Below are positions 1-8,610 of a DNA stretch of 64,000 nucleotides, piece after piece. Within the stretch, counting starts at the first letter, position 1. The number at the start of each line of letters is the position of its first letter. Under the pieces are notes generated by a model. That model saw nothing but the letters and a program-made list of their open reading frames with translations, had not been told where the DNA came from and ran no database searches. The position numbers were made by a program, and so were the translations under genes. Location of the stretch: positions 642,944 through 706,943 of the forward strand of contig CP141729.1 in assembly GCA_035621215.1 (NCBI GenBank), read 5' to 3'. Origin of the DNA: Oscillospiraceae bacterium MB08-C2-2 (lineage in GTDB: Bacteria > Bacillota > Clostridia > Oscillospirales > Ruminococcaceae).

Positions 1-36
1 AACAGCGATTCTATTTTCAGCAAAACCAGTTGGTAA
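1..36 (+). CDS. possible 3' end of an upstream gene
   Basis: Frame 1 reads eleven sense codons and then a TAA stop at 34-36, 12 bases before hisG. In Firmicutes with short HisG the gene just upstream is often hisZ, so this could be the HisZ C-terminus. Eleven residues are too few to recognise, and another frame may be the real one. Confidence 0.25.
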   Translation, partial: NSDSIFSKTSW

Positions 37-48
37 AGGGGTGAGGAT

Positions 49-672
49 ATGTTAAGCATTGCGTTGCCTAAGGGCAGACTGAGCGATAAGGTTTATGGGC
101 TGATGTCCCGCATTGGCTATAACTGCGAAAGCTTTTTGGAGGATAGCCGCAAGCTGGTGATTGAAGATACCGCCAACGGCTTCCGCTATTTTCTGGTCAA
201 GCCCTCGGATGTTGCCATTTATGTGGAACGGGGAGCCGCCGATGCCGGTGTTGTGGGCAAGGATATCCTACTGGAAAGCCAGCCAGATGTGTATGAACTG
301 CTCAATCTGGGGCTGGGCCGATGCAGGATGGCGGTCTGCGCTCCCAATGGCTATGAAGAAAACTCCGGGCTGCCTCTGCGGGTGGCCACTAAATACGTGA
401 ACATCACCAAGCAATACTACTCCTCCCAGAATCGGGAAATTGAGATTATCAAGCTGAACGGTTCCATTGAGCTGGCGCCGATTCTACATCTTTCGGATGT
501 CATTGTCGATATTGTAGAGACAGGCTCCACCCTTAAGGAAAACGATATGAAGGTTCTCGGCAGCTTTTTGGATATCAGCGCCCGCTTTATTGCCAACAAG
601 GCCAGCTACAAGTTCAAATACCATGAGATCAACACCCTTGCAGAAAAACTCAGGGAGGTATCGGCACTATGA
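49..672 (+). CDS. hisG: ATP phosphoribosyltransferase catalytic subunit (short form)
   Basis: HisG joins ATP and PRPP to make phosphoribosyl-ATP, the first step of histidine synthesis in the cytoplasm. The 207-residue protein starts MLSIALPKGRL and has the PRPP-binding stretch IVETGSTLKEN near residues 155-165. It stops where short-form HisG proteins stop, without the C-terminal histidine-sensing domain of the long form. In this family the short form works in a complex with the HisRS-like subunit HisZ, which is not in this window but may lie just upstream. A GGGGTGAGG ribosome site precedes the ATG. The stop overlaps the hisD start by 4 bases (ATGA). First complete gene of the nine-gene his run. 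Confidence 0.96.
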   Translation: MLSIALPKGRLSDKVYGLMSRIGYNCESFLEDSRKLVIEDTANGFRYFLVKPSDVAIYVERGAADAGVVGKDILLESQPDVYELLNLGLGRCRMAVCAPNGYEENSGLPLRVATKYVNITKQYYSSQNREIEIIKLNGSIELAPILHLSDVIVDIVETGSTLKENDMKVLGSFLDISARFIANKASYKFKYHEINTLAEKLREVSAL

Positions 673-1955
673 TTCAGCTTATGGAATACCCGGATACGCA
701 GGCTATAGAAGCACTGCTCCGCCGGGATGAAGCCAAAGCGGCTAATGTGGATGAGCCGGTGCGGGCGATTCTGGATACCGTTCGCCGGGAGGGCGATCAA
801 GCCTTGTATGATTATACCCGGCAGTTTGACGGTGCTTCACTCTCCGCCTTGGAGGTTACCCCCGAAGAAATGGATGCGGCTTGGGAAGCGGCTAATCCTG
901 ACTTTATCCGCATTTTGCAGGCGGCTCGGGATAACATTGAATCCTACCACTGCAAGCAGAAGCAGGAGGGTTATATCATGACCCGAGGTGCCGGGGTGAT
1001 TCTGGGCCAGAGGGTTCTGCCTCTTGCACGGGTGGGAATTTATGTTCCCGGGGGTACCGCCCGGTATCCTTCCACTGTGCTCATGAATGCCATTCCCGCC
1101 AAAATAGCCGGGGTTGGGGAGACAGTGATGGTTACCCCCCCCGACCGGGATGGAGGTCTGCCGGTGGATATTTTGGCCGCCGCCAAGGTAGCTGGGGTAG
1201 ATCGAATCTTTAAGATTGGCGGCGCACAGGCGATAGCGGCTCTGAGCTACGGAACCCAGAGTGTCCCCCGGGTGGATAAAATCGTTGGCCCCGGTAACCT
1301 TTATGTAGCCACTGCCAAGCGGATGGTTTATGGCTTGGTGGACATTGATATGATTGCCGGGCCCAGCGAGATTCTGGTGATAGCCGATGAAACCGCCAAT
1401 CCTCGGTTTGTGGCGGCTGACCTGCTCTCGCAGGCGGAACATGACCGGCTAGCCAGTGCCAACTTGATTACCGATGATCCGGATTTGGCCGAAGCGGTTA
1501 GGGAAGAAATCGAAACACAGCTTAGCCGCCTTCCCCGGGAGGAGATTGCCCGTTCTGCCATTGAGAACTACAGCGCCATTTTATTGGTGCAATCCATAGA
1601 AGAGGCGGTCGCTATCAGCAACCGCATAGCACCGGAGCATCTGGAAATCTGCACAGCGGAGCCATTTTCTCTTTTGCCTTTGGTGAAAAATGCCGGTTCG
1701 GTGTTTTTGGGGCACTATGTTCCGGAGGCGCTGGGGGATTATATGGCGGGAACCAATCATACCTTACCCACCAGTGGAACTGCCCGATTCTCTTCGCCCC
1801 TTTCGGTGGAGGACTTCGTGAAAAAATCCTCCTTTACCTACTACGATCGGAAGGCTTTCGGGCAAATTGGGGAGGATGTGGCCGCCTTTGCCCGGCGTGA
1901 AGGGCTTGAGGCGCATGCCAATTCAGTGCAGGTTCGGCTGAGCAGCCAGTCTTAA
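669..1955 (+). CDS. hisD: histidinol dehydrogenase
   Basis: Carries out the last two oxidations of histidine synthesis, L-histidinol to L-histidine, with NAD and zinc. The 428-residue length is normal. Visible family signatures are GPGNLYVATAKR (about residues 207-218), the zinc-binding SQAEHD (about 253-258) and APEHLEI (about 320). The ATG overlaps the hisG stop, which suggests translational coupling. It sits second in the operon, a common position in Clostridia. A clean GGAGG site for hisC follows its stop. Confidence 0.97.
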   Translation: MIQLMEYPDTQAIEALLRRDEAKAANVDEPVRAILDTVRREGDQALYDYTRQFDGASLSALEVTPEEMDAAWEAANPDFIRILQAARDNIESYHCKQKQEGYIMTRGAGVILGQRVLPLARVGIYVPGGTARYPSTVLMNAIPAKIAGVGETVMVTPPDRDGGLPVDILAAAKVAGVDRIFKIGGAQAIAALSYGTQSVPRVDKIVGPGNLYVATAKRMVYGLVDIDMIAGPSEILVIADETANPRFVAADLLSQAEHDRLASANLITDDPDLAEAVREEIETQLSRLPREEIARSAIENYSAILLVQSIEEAVAISNRIAPEHLEICTAEPFSLLPLVKNAGSVFLGHYVPEALGDYMAGTNHTLPTSGTARFSSPLSVEDFVKKSSFTYYDRKAFGQIGEDVAAFARREGLEAHANSVQVRLSSQS

Positions 1956-1969
1956 AGGAGGAGAAGAAA

Positions 1970-3028
1970 ATGAGTCGTTTTTTAAGCAGGGCGGTCGGTG
2001 CGGTTAAGCCCTATGTTCCCGGAGAACAGCCCCAAGATAAGGCTTATGTTAAGCTCAATACCAACGAATGCCCTTATCCGCCCTCACCGGCAGTGGAAAA
2101 GGCGCTGGCCGCTTCTCCTGCACAGCTTCTGCGGCTGTATCCCGATCCGGATTCTGCAAAACTTCGCCAGGCTATTGGGGATTACTACAGCCTGCCGCCA
2201 GAGCAGGTATTGGCCTGTGGAGGCTCCGACGAAGCGCTTGCCTATGCCTTTATGGCTTTCTTTGATCGGGGTGATCCCGTCTGCTTCCCGGATATTACCT
2301 ACGGTTTTTACCAGGTTTATGCCGATTTGTTTGGGCTGGATGCCAAAACGATTCCCTTGCGAGGCGATTACGCCCTTTGCCCGGAGGATTTCTGCGGCTT
2401 GCCGGGGAATCTGTTCATTGCCAACCCCAATGCACCTACCGGCCTTTGTCTGGAGCCGGAGCAGATCGAGCAGATTTTGCGAGGCGACCCGCATCGCTTG
2501 GTGGTGGTGGATGAAGCCTATGGGGATTTTGCCCCAGGAAAAAGTGCGGTTCCCCTTCTAGGAAAATACGATAACCTCCTTGTGGTGCAGACCCTTTCCA
2601 AATCCAGATCCCTTGCGGGGATGCGCATCGGCTTTGCTTTGGGAAGTGCCGAGCTGATCGGCGATATGAACCGAGTTCGCTGTTCTTTTAACCCCTACAA
2701 CCTGAGTCGTCTTTCCATGCTTTGCGGCATTGAGGCCATGGCAGACCGGGAATACTTTGAGGCGACAGTGGCAAAGATTATGGATACCCGGAAAAAAACA
2801 CAGCAGGCGTTGGCGAAGCTGGGCTTTGTTTATCTGGATTCCAGCACCAACTTTATTTTTGCCCGCCATCCTGCACTGGAGGGAAAGCAGCTTTATCTGA
2901 GCCTGAAAGAAAGCGGCATCTTAGTACGGCATTTCGATCTGCCCAGAATACAAGATTTTGTGAGAATCACCATCGGCACCCCGGATGAAATGGAGTGCCT
3001 GCTAAAAACAATCAGGAGGCTGTTATGA
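1970..3028 (+). CDS. hisC: histidinol-phosphate aminotransferase
   Basis: PLP-dependent fold-type I aminotransferase that converts imidazole-acetol phosphate to histidinol phosphate using glutamate. The protein has 352 residues. The N-terminal KLNTNECPYPPSP is typical of HisC, and the PLP lysine lies in TLSKSRSLAGMRIG near residue 210. The start follows AAAGGAGGAG by a short spacer, 14 bases after hisD. The TGA stop overlaps the hisB start (ATGA). Aromatic or cobalamin-pathway aminotransferases look similar, but the his context settles the assignment. Confidence 0.96.
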   Translation: MSRFLSRAVGAVKPYVPGEQPQDKAYVKLNTNECPYPPSPAVEKALAASPAQLLRLYPDPDSAKLRQAIGDYYSLPPEQVLACGGSDEALAYAFMAFFDRGDPVCFPDITYGFYQVYADLFGLDAKTIPLRGDYALCPEDFCGLPGNLFIANPNAPTGLCLEPEQIEQILRGDPHRLVVVDEAYGDFAPGKSAVPLLGKYDNLLVVQTLSKSRSLAGMRIGFALGSAELIGDMNRVRCSFNPYNLSRLSMLCGIEAMADREYFEATVAKIMDTRKKTQQALAKLGFVYLDSSTNFIFARHPALEGKQLYLSLKESGILVRHFDLPRIQDFVRITIGTPDEMECLLKTIRRLL

Positions 3029-3612
3029 GAGAAGCAACTGTTATTCGCAATACTTCTGAAACCCAGATTTCCCTCACCCTTGGTCTTGATGGAACCGGGC
3101 GGTATAGCGGGAGCACCGGCGTTGGCTTTTTGGATCATATGCTGGAGCTGTTTATTCGCCACGGGCATTTCGATTTGGAACTGAACTGCAACGGGGATGT
3201 ACAGGTGGATTTTCACCATACAGCAGAGGATATGGGCATTGCTCTTGGGCAGGCTTTTGCAGAGGCCTTGGGAGAAAAGCGTGGTATTTACCGCTATGGG
3301 CAGATGCTGCTGCCTATGGATGAAGCACTGGTGCTGGTGGGAATCGATCTTTCCGGAAGAGCTTTTCTGGGCTGTGATTTACAGATTCCTGCCCAAAAGG
3401 TGGGCGATTTCGATACCGAGCTGGTGGAGGAACTTTGGCTGGGCTTTACCCGTTCGGCAGGTGCCTGCCTGCACTTTAAGCAAATGGCGGGGCGCAATTC
3501 TCACCACATCATTGAAGCAGCCTTTAAGGGAGCTGGTAGGGCATTGGCACAGGCAGTTGCCATTCAGCCCGAATATGCCAATGAGATTCCTTCAACCAAA
3601 GGGATGCTGTAA
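3025..3612 (+). CDS. hisB: imidazoleglycerol-phosphate dehydratase
   Basis: Dehydrates imidazoleglycerol phosphate to imidazole-acetol phosphate; a manganese enzyme. It is the monofunctional 195-residue form, without the phosphatase domain fused to HisB in enterobacteria. The two metal-binding blocks are visible: VDFHHTAEDMGIALG (about 62-76) and GRNSHHIIEAAFKG (about 155-168). The ATG at 3025 overlaps the hisC stop and begins MREATVIRNTSET, the usual HisB start, so I prefer it to an in-frame ATG 30 bases upstream. The phosphatase step is probably done by the PHP protein at 6429. Confidence 0.96.
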   Translation: MREATVIRNTSETQISLTLGLDGTGRYSGSTGVGFLDHMLELFIRHGHFDLELNCNGDVQVDFHHTAEDMGIALGQAFAEALGEKRGIYRYGQMLLPMDEALVLVGIDLSGRAFLGCDLQIPAQKVGDFDTELVEELWLGFTRSAGACLHFKQMAGRNSHHIIEAAFKGAGRALAQAVAIQPEYANEIPSTKGML

Positions 3613-3641
3613 AAACAATTTAGCGCAAGGAAGTGGTAAAA

Positions 3642-4253
3642 ATGGTGGCAGTTGTGGATTATGGCGTAGGGAATTTGTTCTCCCTTTGCTCCTCTCTGGC
3701 ATACATAGGGGTGGACTGCCGGGTAACCGGAAAGGCCCAGGAGCTGGAACAGGCCGATAAAATCATTCTGCCCGGTGTGGGTGCCTTTGGGGATGCGGCG
3801 GCCAAGCTAAAGGCAACCGGGCTGGATGAACAGGTTATACATCAGGCTGAGAAGGGCAAGCCTCTGCTTGGCATCTGTCTTGGAATGCAGCTTCTTTTTG
3901 AGCGCAGTCTTGAGCTGGGGTTTTATACCGGGCTGGGTCTGATAAAAGGAGAGATACGCCCCCTTGCCGGCCGAATTGACAGCCGCCTCAAGGTTCCCCA
4001 TATGGGCTGGAACACACTGGATTTTCACCGGGAAAGCCCCCTTTTAAAGGAGACCGCACCCGGGAGTTATGTATATTATGTGCATTCCTACTATGCCGCC
4101 GATTGCGACCGGGCTGTGGTAGCATCCTCCCATTATGGTGTGGAGGTTCCCGGTATTGTGCAGGCAGGGAATGTATATGGTACACAGTTTCACCCTGAAA
4201 AAAGTGGCCCGGTAGGGCTTGGCATCCTGCGGGCATTCTGTGAGCTGGGCTAG
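3642..4253 (+). CDS. hisH: imidazole glycerol phosphate synthase, glutamine amidotransferase subunit
   Basis: Class I glutamine amidotransferase that frees ammonia from glutamine and passes it to HisF. The nucleophile cysteine is in LGICLGMQLLF near residue 79, and the His/Glu of the triad lie in QFHPEKSG near residue 184. The N-terminal VVDYGVGNL is the standard HisH start. I chose ATG 3642 because AAGGA lies at a good distance upstream; a GTG at 3633 directly abuts that site. The partner hisF is encoded after hisA. Confidence 0.95.
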   Translation: MVAVVDYGVGNLFSLCSSLAYIGVDCRVTGKAQELEQADKIILPGVGAFGDAAAKLKATGLDEQVIHQAEKGKPLLGICLGMQLLFERSLELGFYTGLGLIKGEIRPLAGRIDSRLKVPHMGWNTLDFHRESPLLKETAPGSYVYYVHSYYAADCDRAVVASSHYGVEVPGIVQAGNVYGTQFHPEKSGPVGLGILRAFCELG

Positions 4254-4275
4254 CGGAGGGAAGGAGACATAATAA

Positions 4276-4986
4276 ATGGAGATATTTCCGGCAATTGATT
4301 TAAAAGGCGGGCAGGTGGTGCGCCTGACCCGGGGAGATTACGATCAAGTTCAGGTCTATTCCCAAAGCCCAGCACGGATAGCGGCTGAATTCAAAAAGGC
4401 GGGGGCAGGCAATCTGCACGCTGTGGATTTGGAGGGAGCCAGAGACGGGGTTTCCCAGAACTTTGAGGCCATCGGGGAGCTGGCGGGCTGTGGGCTGTTT
4501 TTGCAGGTGGGCGGTGGTATTCGGGATGAAGCCGCTATTGTTCGCCATCTGGAGGCCGGGGTAAAGCGGGTGATCTTAGGCACCAAGGCGGTGGAGGACC
4601 CTGCTTTTTTGAAGGCTATGGTCAAGAAATACAGCGGTGCCATTGCTGTTTCGGTGGATGCCCGAGACGAAAAGGTAGCCGTGGAAGGCTGGACAAAAAC
4701 TAGTGGGCTTTCTTCTGTAGATTTTTGTAGAAAGCTTGAGCAAATAGGGGTTCAGACGGTGATATACACCGATATTTCCAAGGATGGGGTGCTGGGAGGC
4801 ACCAATCTGGAGATATACCAGCGCTTGAGCCGGGAGGTTTCTCTGAATATTATCGCTTCGGGCGGAGTCTCCTTTCTGGAGGAGATTGCGGCACTCAAGG
4901 AGTCGGGAGTCTACGGCGCTATTATCGGAAAAGCTCTGTATGCAGGCAGCTTGAATCTAAGGGAGGTGCTGGAAAATGCTCACTAA
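4276..4986 (+). CDS. hisA: ProFAR isomerase (phosphoribosylformimino-AICAR-P isomerase)
   Basis: A TIM-barrel enzyme that opens the ribose of ProFAR by an Amadori rearrangement to give PRFAR, the substrate of HisHF. At 236 residues it has normal size. The two catalytic aspartates are in PAIDLKGG (about residue 8) and SVDAR (about 129), and the phosphate-binding loops QVGGGIR and IASGGVS are present. It is a paralogue of the next gene, hisF. Its 3' end overlaps the hisF start by 11 bases. Confidence 0.96.
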   Translation: MEIFPAIDLKGGQVVRLTRGDYDQVQVYSQSPARIAAEFKKAGAGNLHAVDLEGARDGVSQNFEAIGELAGCGLFLQVGGGIRDEAAIVRHLEAGVKRVILGTKAVEDPAFLKAMVKKYSGAIAVSVDARDEKVAVEGWTKTSGLSSVDFCRKLEQIGVQTVIYTDISKDGVLGGTNLEIYQRLSREVSLNIIASGGVSFLEEIAALKESGVYGAIIGKALYAGSLNLREVLENAH

Positions 4987-5731
4987 GCGAATCATTCCCT
5001 GTTTGGATGTGCGGGATGGCCGCGTGGTTAAGGGAACCAACTTCACTCAGTTGCAGGATATCAGCGATCCTGCCCAGCTTGCTTCCTTCTATAATGAAAG
5101 CGGAGCGGATGAGCTGGTGTTTTATGATATTACAGCCTCTGCCGAAGGCAGGCGAATGTTCACCAATATTCTCGAAAAGGTTGCCTCTCAGATTTTTATC
5201 CCTCTGACTGTGGGTGGAGGCATCAACATAGTGGAGGACTTTGACCGGGTTCTCAAATGCGGGGCAGATAAGGTGAGTGTCAACTCCGGTGCCATTGCTG
5301 ATCCCTCCATGATTGGCAAAGCGGCAGAAAAATATGGCAGTCAGTGTGTGGTGCTTTCCATGGATGTCAAGCGGGTGGATGGTTCCTTCCATGTTTTTGC
5401 CAAGGGAGGCCGACTGGATACCGGGCTGGATGCTATAGAATGGGCGAGGCAGGGGCAGCAGAGCGGGGCCGGGGAGGTTGTGCTCAACAGCATTGATACC
5501 GATGGAGTGAAACAGGGCTTTGATCTGGAAATGCTGCGGGCCGTGGGAGAGGTTTTGCATATCCCTCTGATTGCGTCAGGCGGAGCAGGCGGCAAAGAGG
5601 ATTTCGGTCAGTTGTTCCAGCAGACAGGTGCAGATGCCGGGCTGGCCGCTTCTATCTTTCATAGCCAGCAGGTGCCCATCGGCGATTTGAAGCAATATCT
5701 GCACGGTATAGGGATTCCCGTGCGCCGGTAG
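4976..5731 (+). CDS. hisF: imidazole glycerol phosphate synthase, cyclase subunit
   Basis: TIM-barrel cyclase/lyase that uses ammonia from HisH to form imidazole glycerol phosphate and AICAR; AICAR returns to purine synthesis. It has 251 residues. The catalytic aspartates lie in [14 protein letters not shown] (about residue 11) and SMDVK (about 130), with phosphate loops TVGGGI and IASGGAGG. It overlaps hisA by 11 bases. The usual partner gene hisH lies two genes upstream. Confidence 0.97.
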   Translation: MLTKRIIPCLDVRDGRVVKGTNFTQLQDISDPAQLASFYNESGADELVFYDITASAEGRRMFTNILEKVASQIFIPLTVGGGINIVEDFDRVLKCGADKVSVNSGAIADPSMIGKAAEKYGSQCVVLSMDVKRVDGSFHVFAKGGRLDTGLDAIEWARQGQQSGAGEVVLNSIDTDGVKQGFDLEMLRAVGEVLHIPLIASGGAGGKEDFGQLFQQTGADAGLAASIFHSQQVPIGDLKQYLHGIGIPVRR

Positions 5732-5756
5732 CCTCATTATAGAAAGGAAGTATCAC

Positions 5757-6398
5757 ATGGAATTGAATCTCAAATTTAACAGCGATGGCCTGATACCGGC
5801 CATTGTGCAGGATTATTACTCCAAAAGAGTGCTCATGATGGCGTGGATGAACAGTGAAAGCCTTGCCATCACCCTTGAGGAGAAAATGACCTGCTTTTAC
5901 AGCCGCAGCCGCAAGCAGCTTTGGCGCAAAGGGGAAACCTCCGGGAACCGCCAGCATGTTGTTTCGGTAATCACCGACTGCGACCAGGATACCCTTCTCA
6001 TCGAGGTCATCAAGGATGGTCCAGCCTGCCATTTGGGAAACGAAAGCTGCTTTGAATTTCCTCTGTGGAGGGATGAAAGCAAGCCAGAGTTTTCAGCGGG
6101 GGAGCTGTATGCGCTTCTTAAGGGACGCAGGGAGCAGAAGAAGGAAGGCTCCTATACCACCTATCTCTTTGAAAAAGGCGAGGATAAAATTCTCAAAAAA
6201 ATTGGTGAGGAATGCACCGAGGTGATCATCGCCGCCAAAAAGAACGATAGGGCAGAAACGATTTATGAAATTGCCGATCTTGCCTATCATGTTATGGTGC
6301 TCATGGTGGAAAAGGGAATCTCTATGGAGGAGCTGGCTGATGAGTTGGCAAGCCGGCATGTGGTTGATCAAAAGACCAAGCAGGAATACATGAAATAA
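5757..6398 (+). CDS. hisI: bifunctional phosphoribosyl-AMP cyclohydrolase / phosphoribosyl-ATP pyrophosphatase
   Basis: A HisI-HisE fusion of 213 residues covering steps two and three of the pathway. The N-terminal cyclohydrolase part (about 1-112) shows [25 protein letters not shown] and the zinc cysteines of [10 protein letters not shown] and [10 protein letters not shown]. The C-terminal pyrophosphatase part (about 115-213) has an MazG-like helix block with [15 protein letters not shown]. The ribosome site is AAAGGAAG. Fusion of these two domains is common in bacteria. Confidence 0.96.
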   Translation: MELNLKFNSDGLIPAIVQDYYSKRVLMMAWMNSESLAITLEEKMTCFYSRSRKQLWRKGETSGNRQHVVSVITDCDQDTLLIEVIKDGPACHLGNESCFEFPLWRDESKPEFSAGELYALLKGRREQKKEGSYTTYLFEKGEDKILKKIGEECTEVIIAAKKNDRAETIYEIADLAYHVMVLMVEKGISMEELADELASRHVVDQKTKQEYMK

Positions 6399-6428
6399 AT
6401 CCTTTGATAAGCAGGCGGGAGGGAAATT

Positions 6429-7247
6429 ATGGAATTTTTATCAAATCTTCATACCCACACCTTTTACAGTGATGGAACCAGCACCCCGGAGCAGTACATA
6501 GAAGCCGCACTGGAAAAAGGTTTTGTTAGCCTGGGCTTTTCCGAACATGCTTATTCCCCTTATGATATCGACAGCTGCATCCCTCTGGATAAAGTGGAGC
6601 CTTACAAGGAACATGTGCAGCGGCTTAGGGAGCAATATGCCGGTAAACTTGAAATTTATACAGGCATTGAAAGCGATTGGCTCAATCCTGCTTCACCGGA
6701 TGAATATGATTTTATCATCGGCTCGGTGCACTGTCTGAAATTGGGCGAGAAGTTTGTTCCCGTAGATGCCAGACCTGCTATCTTAGAGGCGTTTTTGGCC
6801 AATTCGGAGGAGTCTTTTACATGGCAGACTCTGGTGGAGCAATATTACCGGCAGGTAGCCGATATGGTCAAGGCCACCAAGCCCACTATTGTGGGGCATC
6901 TGGATTTGATCACTAAGTTCAATGAGGGTAACCGGTATTTTGATGTGAACAGCGGGTGGTATCAGGAGCTTGCGGCTTGGGTGGTGGAGGAGATCGCCAA
7001 GACCGACTGTATTGTGGAGGTTAACACGGGCGCAATTTCCCGTGGGTACACAACAGTGCCTTATCCCAGCGATTTTTTGTTGGGCCGCTTGCGGGATAAA
7101 AGCATTCCTCTGACTGTTTCTTCCGATGCTCACTCTGCTGCCCATCTGGATTACCACTTTGATCAAACGGTGGAGTTACTCAAAGCCGCTGGCTTTTCGA
7201 GCCTGATGAGAATGCAGGGTGGAAGCTTCGAGAGGTGCAGATTGTAG
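6429..7247 (+). CDS. hisJ: histidinol-phosphatase, PHP family
   Basis: A 272-residue PHP-superfamily phosphoesterase. Metal ligands are visible in LHTHTFYSDG near residue 7, in FSEHAY, in IGSVHC, in VGHLDLI and in the C-terminal SSDAHSAAHL. Its position as the last gene of a complete his operon, together with a monofunctional HisB, makes it the likely histidinol-phosphate phosphatase (HisJ/HisK type). A second PHP protein at 27612 lacks this context. The stop is followed by a weak 6-bp hairpin at 7246-7263, so the operon probably ends here. Confidence 0.9.
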   Translation: MEFLSNLHTHTFYSDGTSTPEQYIEAALEKGFVSLGFSEHAYSPYDIDSCIPLDKVEPYKEHVQRLREQYAGKLEIYTGIESDWLNPASPDEYDFIIGSVHCLKLGEKFVPVDARPAILEAFLANSEESFTWQTLVEQYYRQVADMVKATKPTIVGHLDLITKFNEGNRYFDVNSGWYQELAAWVVEEIAKTDCIVEVNTGAISRGYTTVPYPSDFLLGRLRDKSIPLTVSSDAHSAAHLDYHFDQTVELLKAAGFSSLMRMQGGSFERCRL

Positions 7248-7291
7248 CTCTTTTAAGCTACTTCGATCTATGATAGCTTTCTTTTTATCTC

Positions 7292-7320
7292 TTGTCATTT
7301 GGCCTAACAGGTTGTATAAT
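7292..7320 (+). promoter_or_regulatory. sigma-A-type promoter for the diguanylate cyclase gene
   Basis: TTGTCA at 7292-7297 and TATAAT at 7315-7320 are separated by 17 bases, close to the consensus. The predicted start near 7327 gives a leader of about 130 bases before the GGDEF gene. Confidence 0.7.
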
Positions 7321-7365
7321 GGCTGTAGTTATATTGCTTTTCAATATACTGAATAATTCCTGTAT

Positions 7366-7416
7366 CCAACGCAGTTCATTCTGACTCTCTCGAAAAATCA
7401 AAATGAACTGTGTTGG
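7366..7416 (+). other. 15-bp stem in the leader of the GGDEF gene
   Basis: CCAACGCAGTTCATT at 7366-7380 can pair with AATGAACTGTGTTGG at 7402-7416 (one G-U pair), with a 21-base loop. It lies in the inferred leader between promoter and start codon. No U-run follows, so it is not a simple terminator. It does not look like a c-di-GMP aptamer. Confidence 0.45.
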
Positions 7417-7457
7417 GAAAGCCAGATTTGTAGATACTGTTAAAATACGAGGAAAAG

Positions 7458-8555
7458 ATGAAAAAGCTTATCCGGATTGTATTGGGAGATCGTTCCTGCT
7501 TTGCCAGCAAAAAGGAAATGGCCGAGTGCGCCACAGTATCAATCTTTGCTGTGGCATTTTTGATTGTACATCTGGCATTCATTCCTTTCTTTTTTATATC
7601 CAGTATTTGGCAGCTTGGGATTGTGAATGCTTTCAGCATGCTGATCTATGCTGTCGTTGTTTTGATCAATGTGAGGGTGAAAGGTGTATTATCCAGCCTG
7701 TTGATTGTGCTGGAGCTTTGCGCCTACAGTGTGGCCAGTGTATATATTGTGGGGTGGGAAGCCAACACCCAGTGGTTTTTGCCTTTCATGATTATTCCTT
7801 GTTATCTTTCCTTTCCTATTTCAAGACGCCGGGCGTGGGTTTACATTGCACTTTTATGCGCTGCACTTTTTTATTGCTATTGGGTTTATCTTTTTACCCC
7901 GCCTTTGTATCACATCAATTTGCAATATATTATATTGCTGAACCTATTTTTCTGCACAGTATGTGCTATTGTGGTCATACGATCGACCCATTTTGCCCAT
8001 CATCTCAGTGAAACCTCTTATCGTGAACGCATTCAGAAGCTGGCCAGCGATGCTGCTATCGATCCACTCACGAAGTTGGGGAACCGCCGCTATGCTGAAA
8101 GCAAGCTTCAGGGATTGATTAACGCCCAAAACAGGTCAACCACCTGTTTTGCCATGATGGATATTGACTATTTCAAAAAAATTAATGATACCTATGGTCA
8201 CAGCTGTGGTGATGAGGTGCTCAAGATTTTAGCGGAACAGATTTCCCTGCGTTTTCGCAAGAGCGATATTGTGGTTCGGTGGGGCGGGGAAGAATTCCTA
8301 TTAATTTTAACCAATACCGGAGGGGATGCCGCTCAGCGGGTGCTCAGTAATTTTCGCAGAATTGTGGAGCAGATGCCCTTTGTTGTGGATGGCAGGATTT
8401 TACGTGTAACTATAACCATTGGCTACTATGAGTGCAGTGGTCACATTGGAGTGAGCCAGGCCATTGATTTTTGTGATCAGGCACTGTATTACGGGAAAAA
8501 CCACGGGCGAAACTGTATAGTGCGTTTTCATGAAACTGGAATGCGGATTAATTAA
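7458..8555 (+). CDS. membrane-bound diguanylate cyclase (GGDEF domain)
   Basis: The 365-residue protein has an N-terminal half (about 25-185) made of roughly six hydrophobic segments and a C-terminal GGDEF domain from about residue 195. The domain starts at DPLTKLGNRRYAE, has MMDIDYFKKINDTYGH for metal and substrate, and an active-site RWGGEEF. An RKSD sequence five residues before GGEEF matches the RxxD inhibitory site, so product feedback is likely. It should make cyclic di-GMP from GTP. The membrane part resembles no sensor domain I can name. It is a single-gene unit with its own promoter and a strong downstream terminator. No PilZ or EAL partner is nearby. Confidence 0.9.
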   Translation: MKKLIRIVLGDRSCFASKKEMAECATVSIFAVAFLIVHLAFIPFFFISSIWQLGIVNAFSMLIYAVVVLINVRVKGVLSSLLIVLELCAYSVASVYIVGWEANTQWFLPFMIIPCYLSFPISRRRAWVYIALLCAALFYCYWVYLFTPPLYHINLQYIILLNLFFCTVCAIVVIRSTHFAHHLSETSYRERIQKLASDAAIDPLTKLGNRRYAESKLQGLINAQNRSTTCFAMMDIDYFKKINDTYGHSCGDEVLKILAEQISLRFRKSDIVVRWGGEEFLLILTNTGGDAAQRVLSNFRRIVEQMPFVVDGRILRVTITIGYYECSGHIGVSQAIDFCDQALYYGKNHGRNCIVRFHETGMRIN

Positions 8556-8560
8556 AGAAA

Positions 8561-8606
8561 AGAAGGGTGCCGGCTCTCTGATTTGCAGAGTTGCCGGCAC
8601 CCTTTT
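8561..8606. terminator. bidirectional terminator between convergent genes
   Basis: AAGGGTGCCGGC pairs with GCCGGCACCCTT around an inner CTCTG/CAGAG stem. A-rich and T-rich flanks serve both the GGDEF gene and the GNAT gene. Confidence 0.85.
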
Positions 8607-8610
8607 CATC

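Noticed and set aside
7327-7457. Possible cyclic-di-GMP riboswitch in the GGDEF leader
   Set aside because: The conserved GEMM core was not found; only a simple long stem is present.
7403-8011. A 202-codon open frame overlapping the GGDEF gene
   Set aside because: Wrong frame relative to a clear GGDEF protein; cysteine-rich composition typical of a shadow frame.
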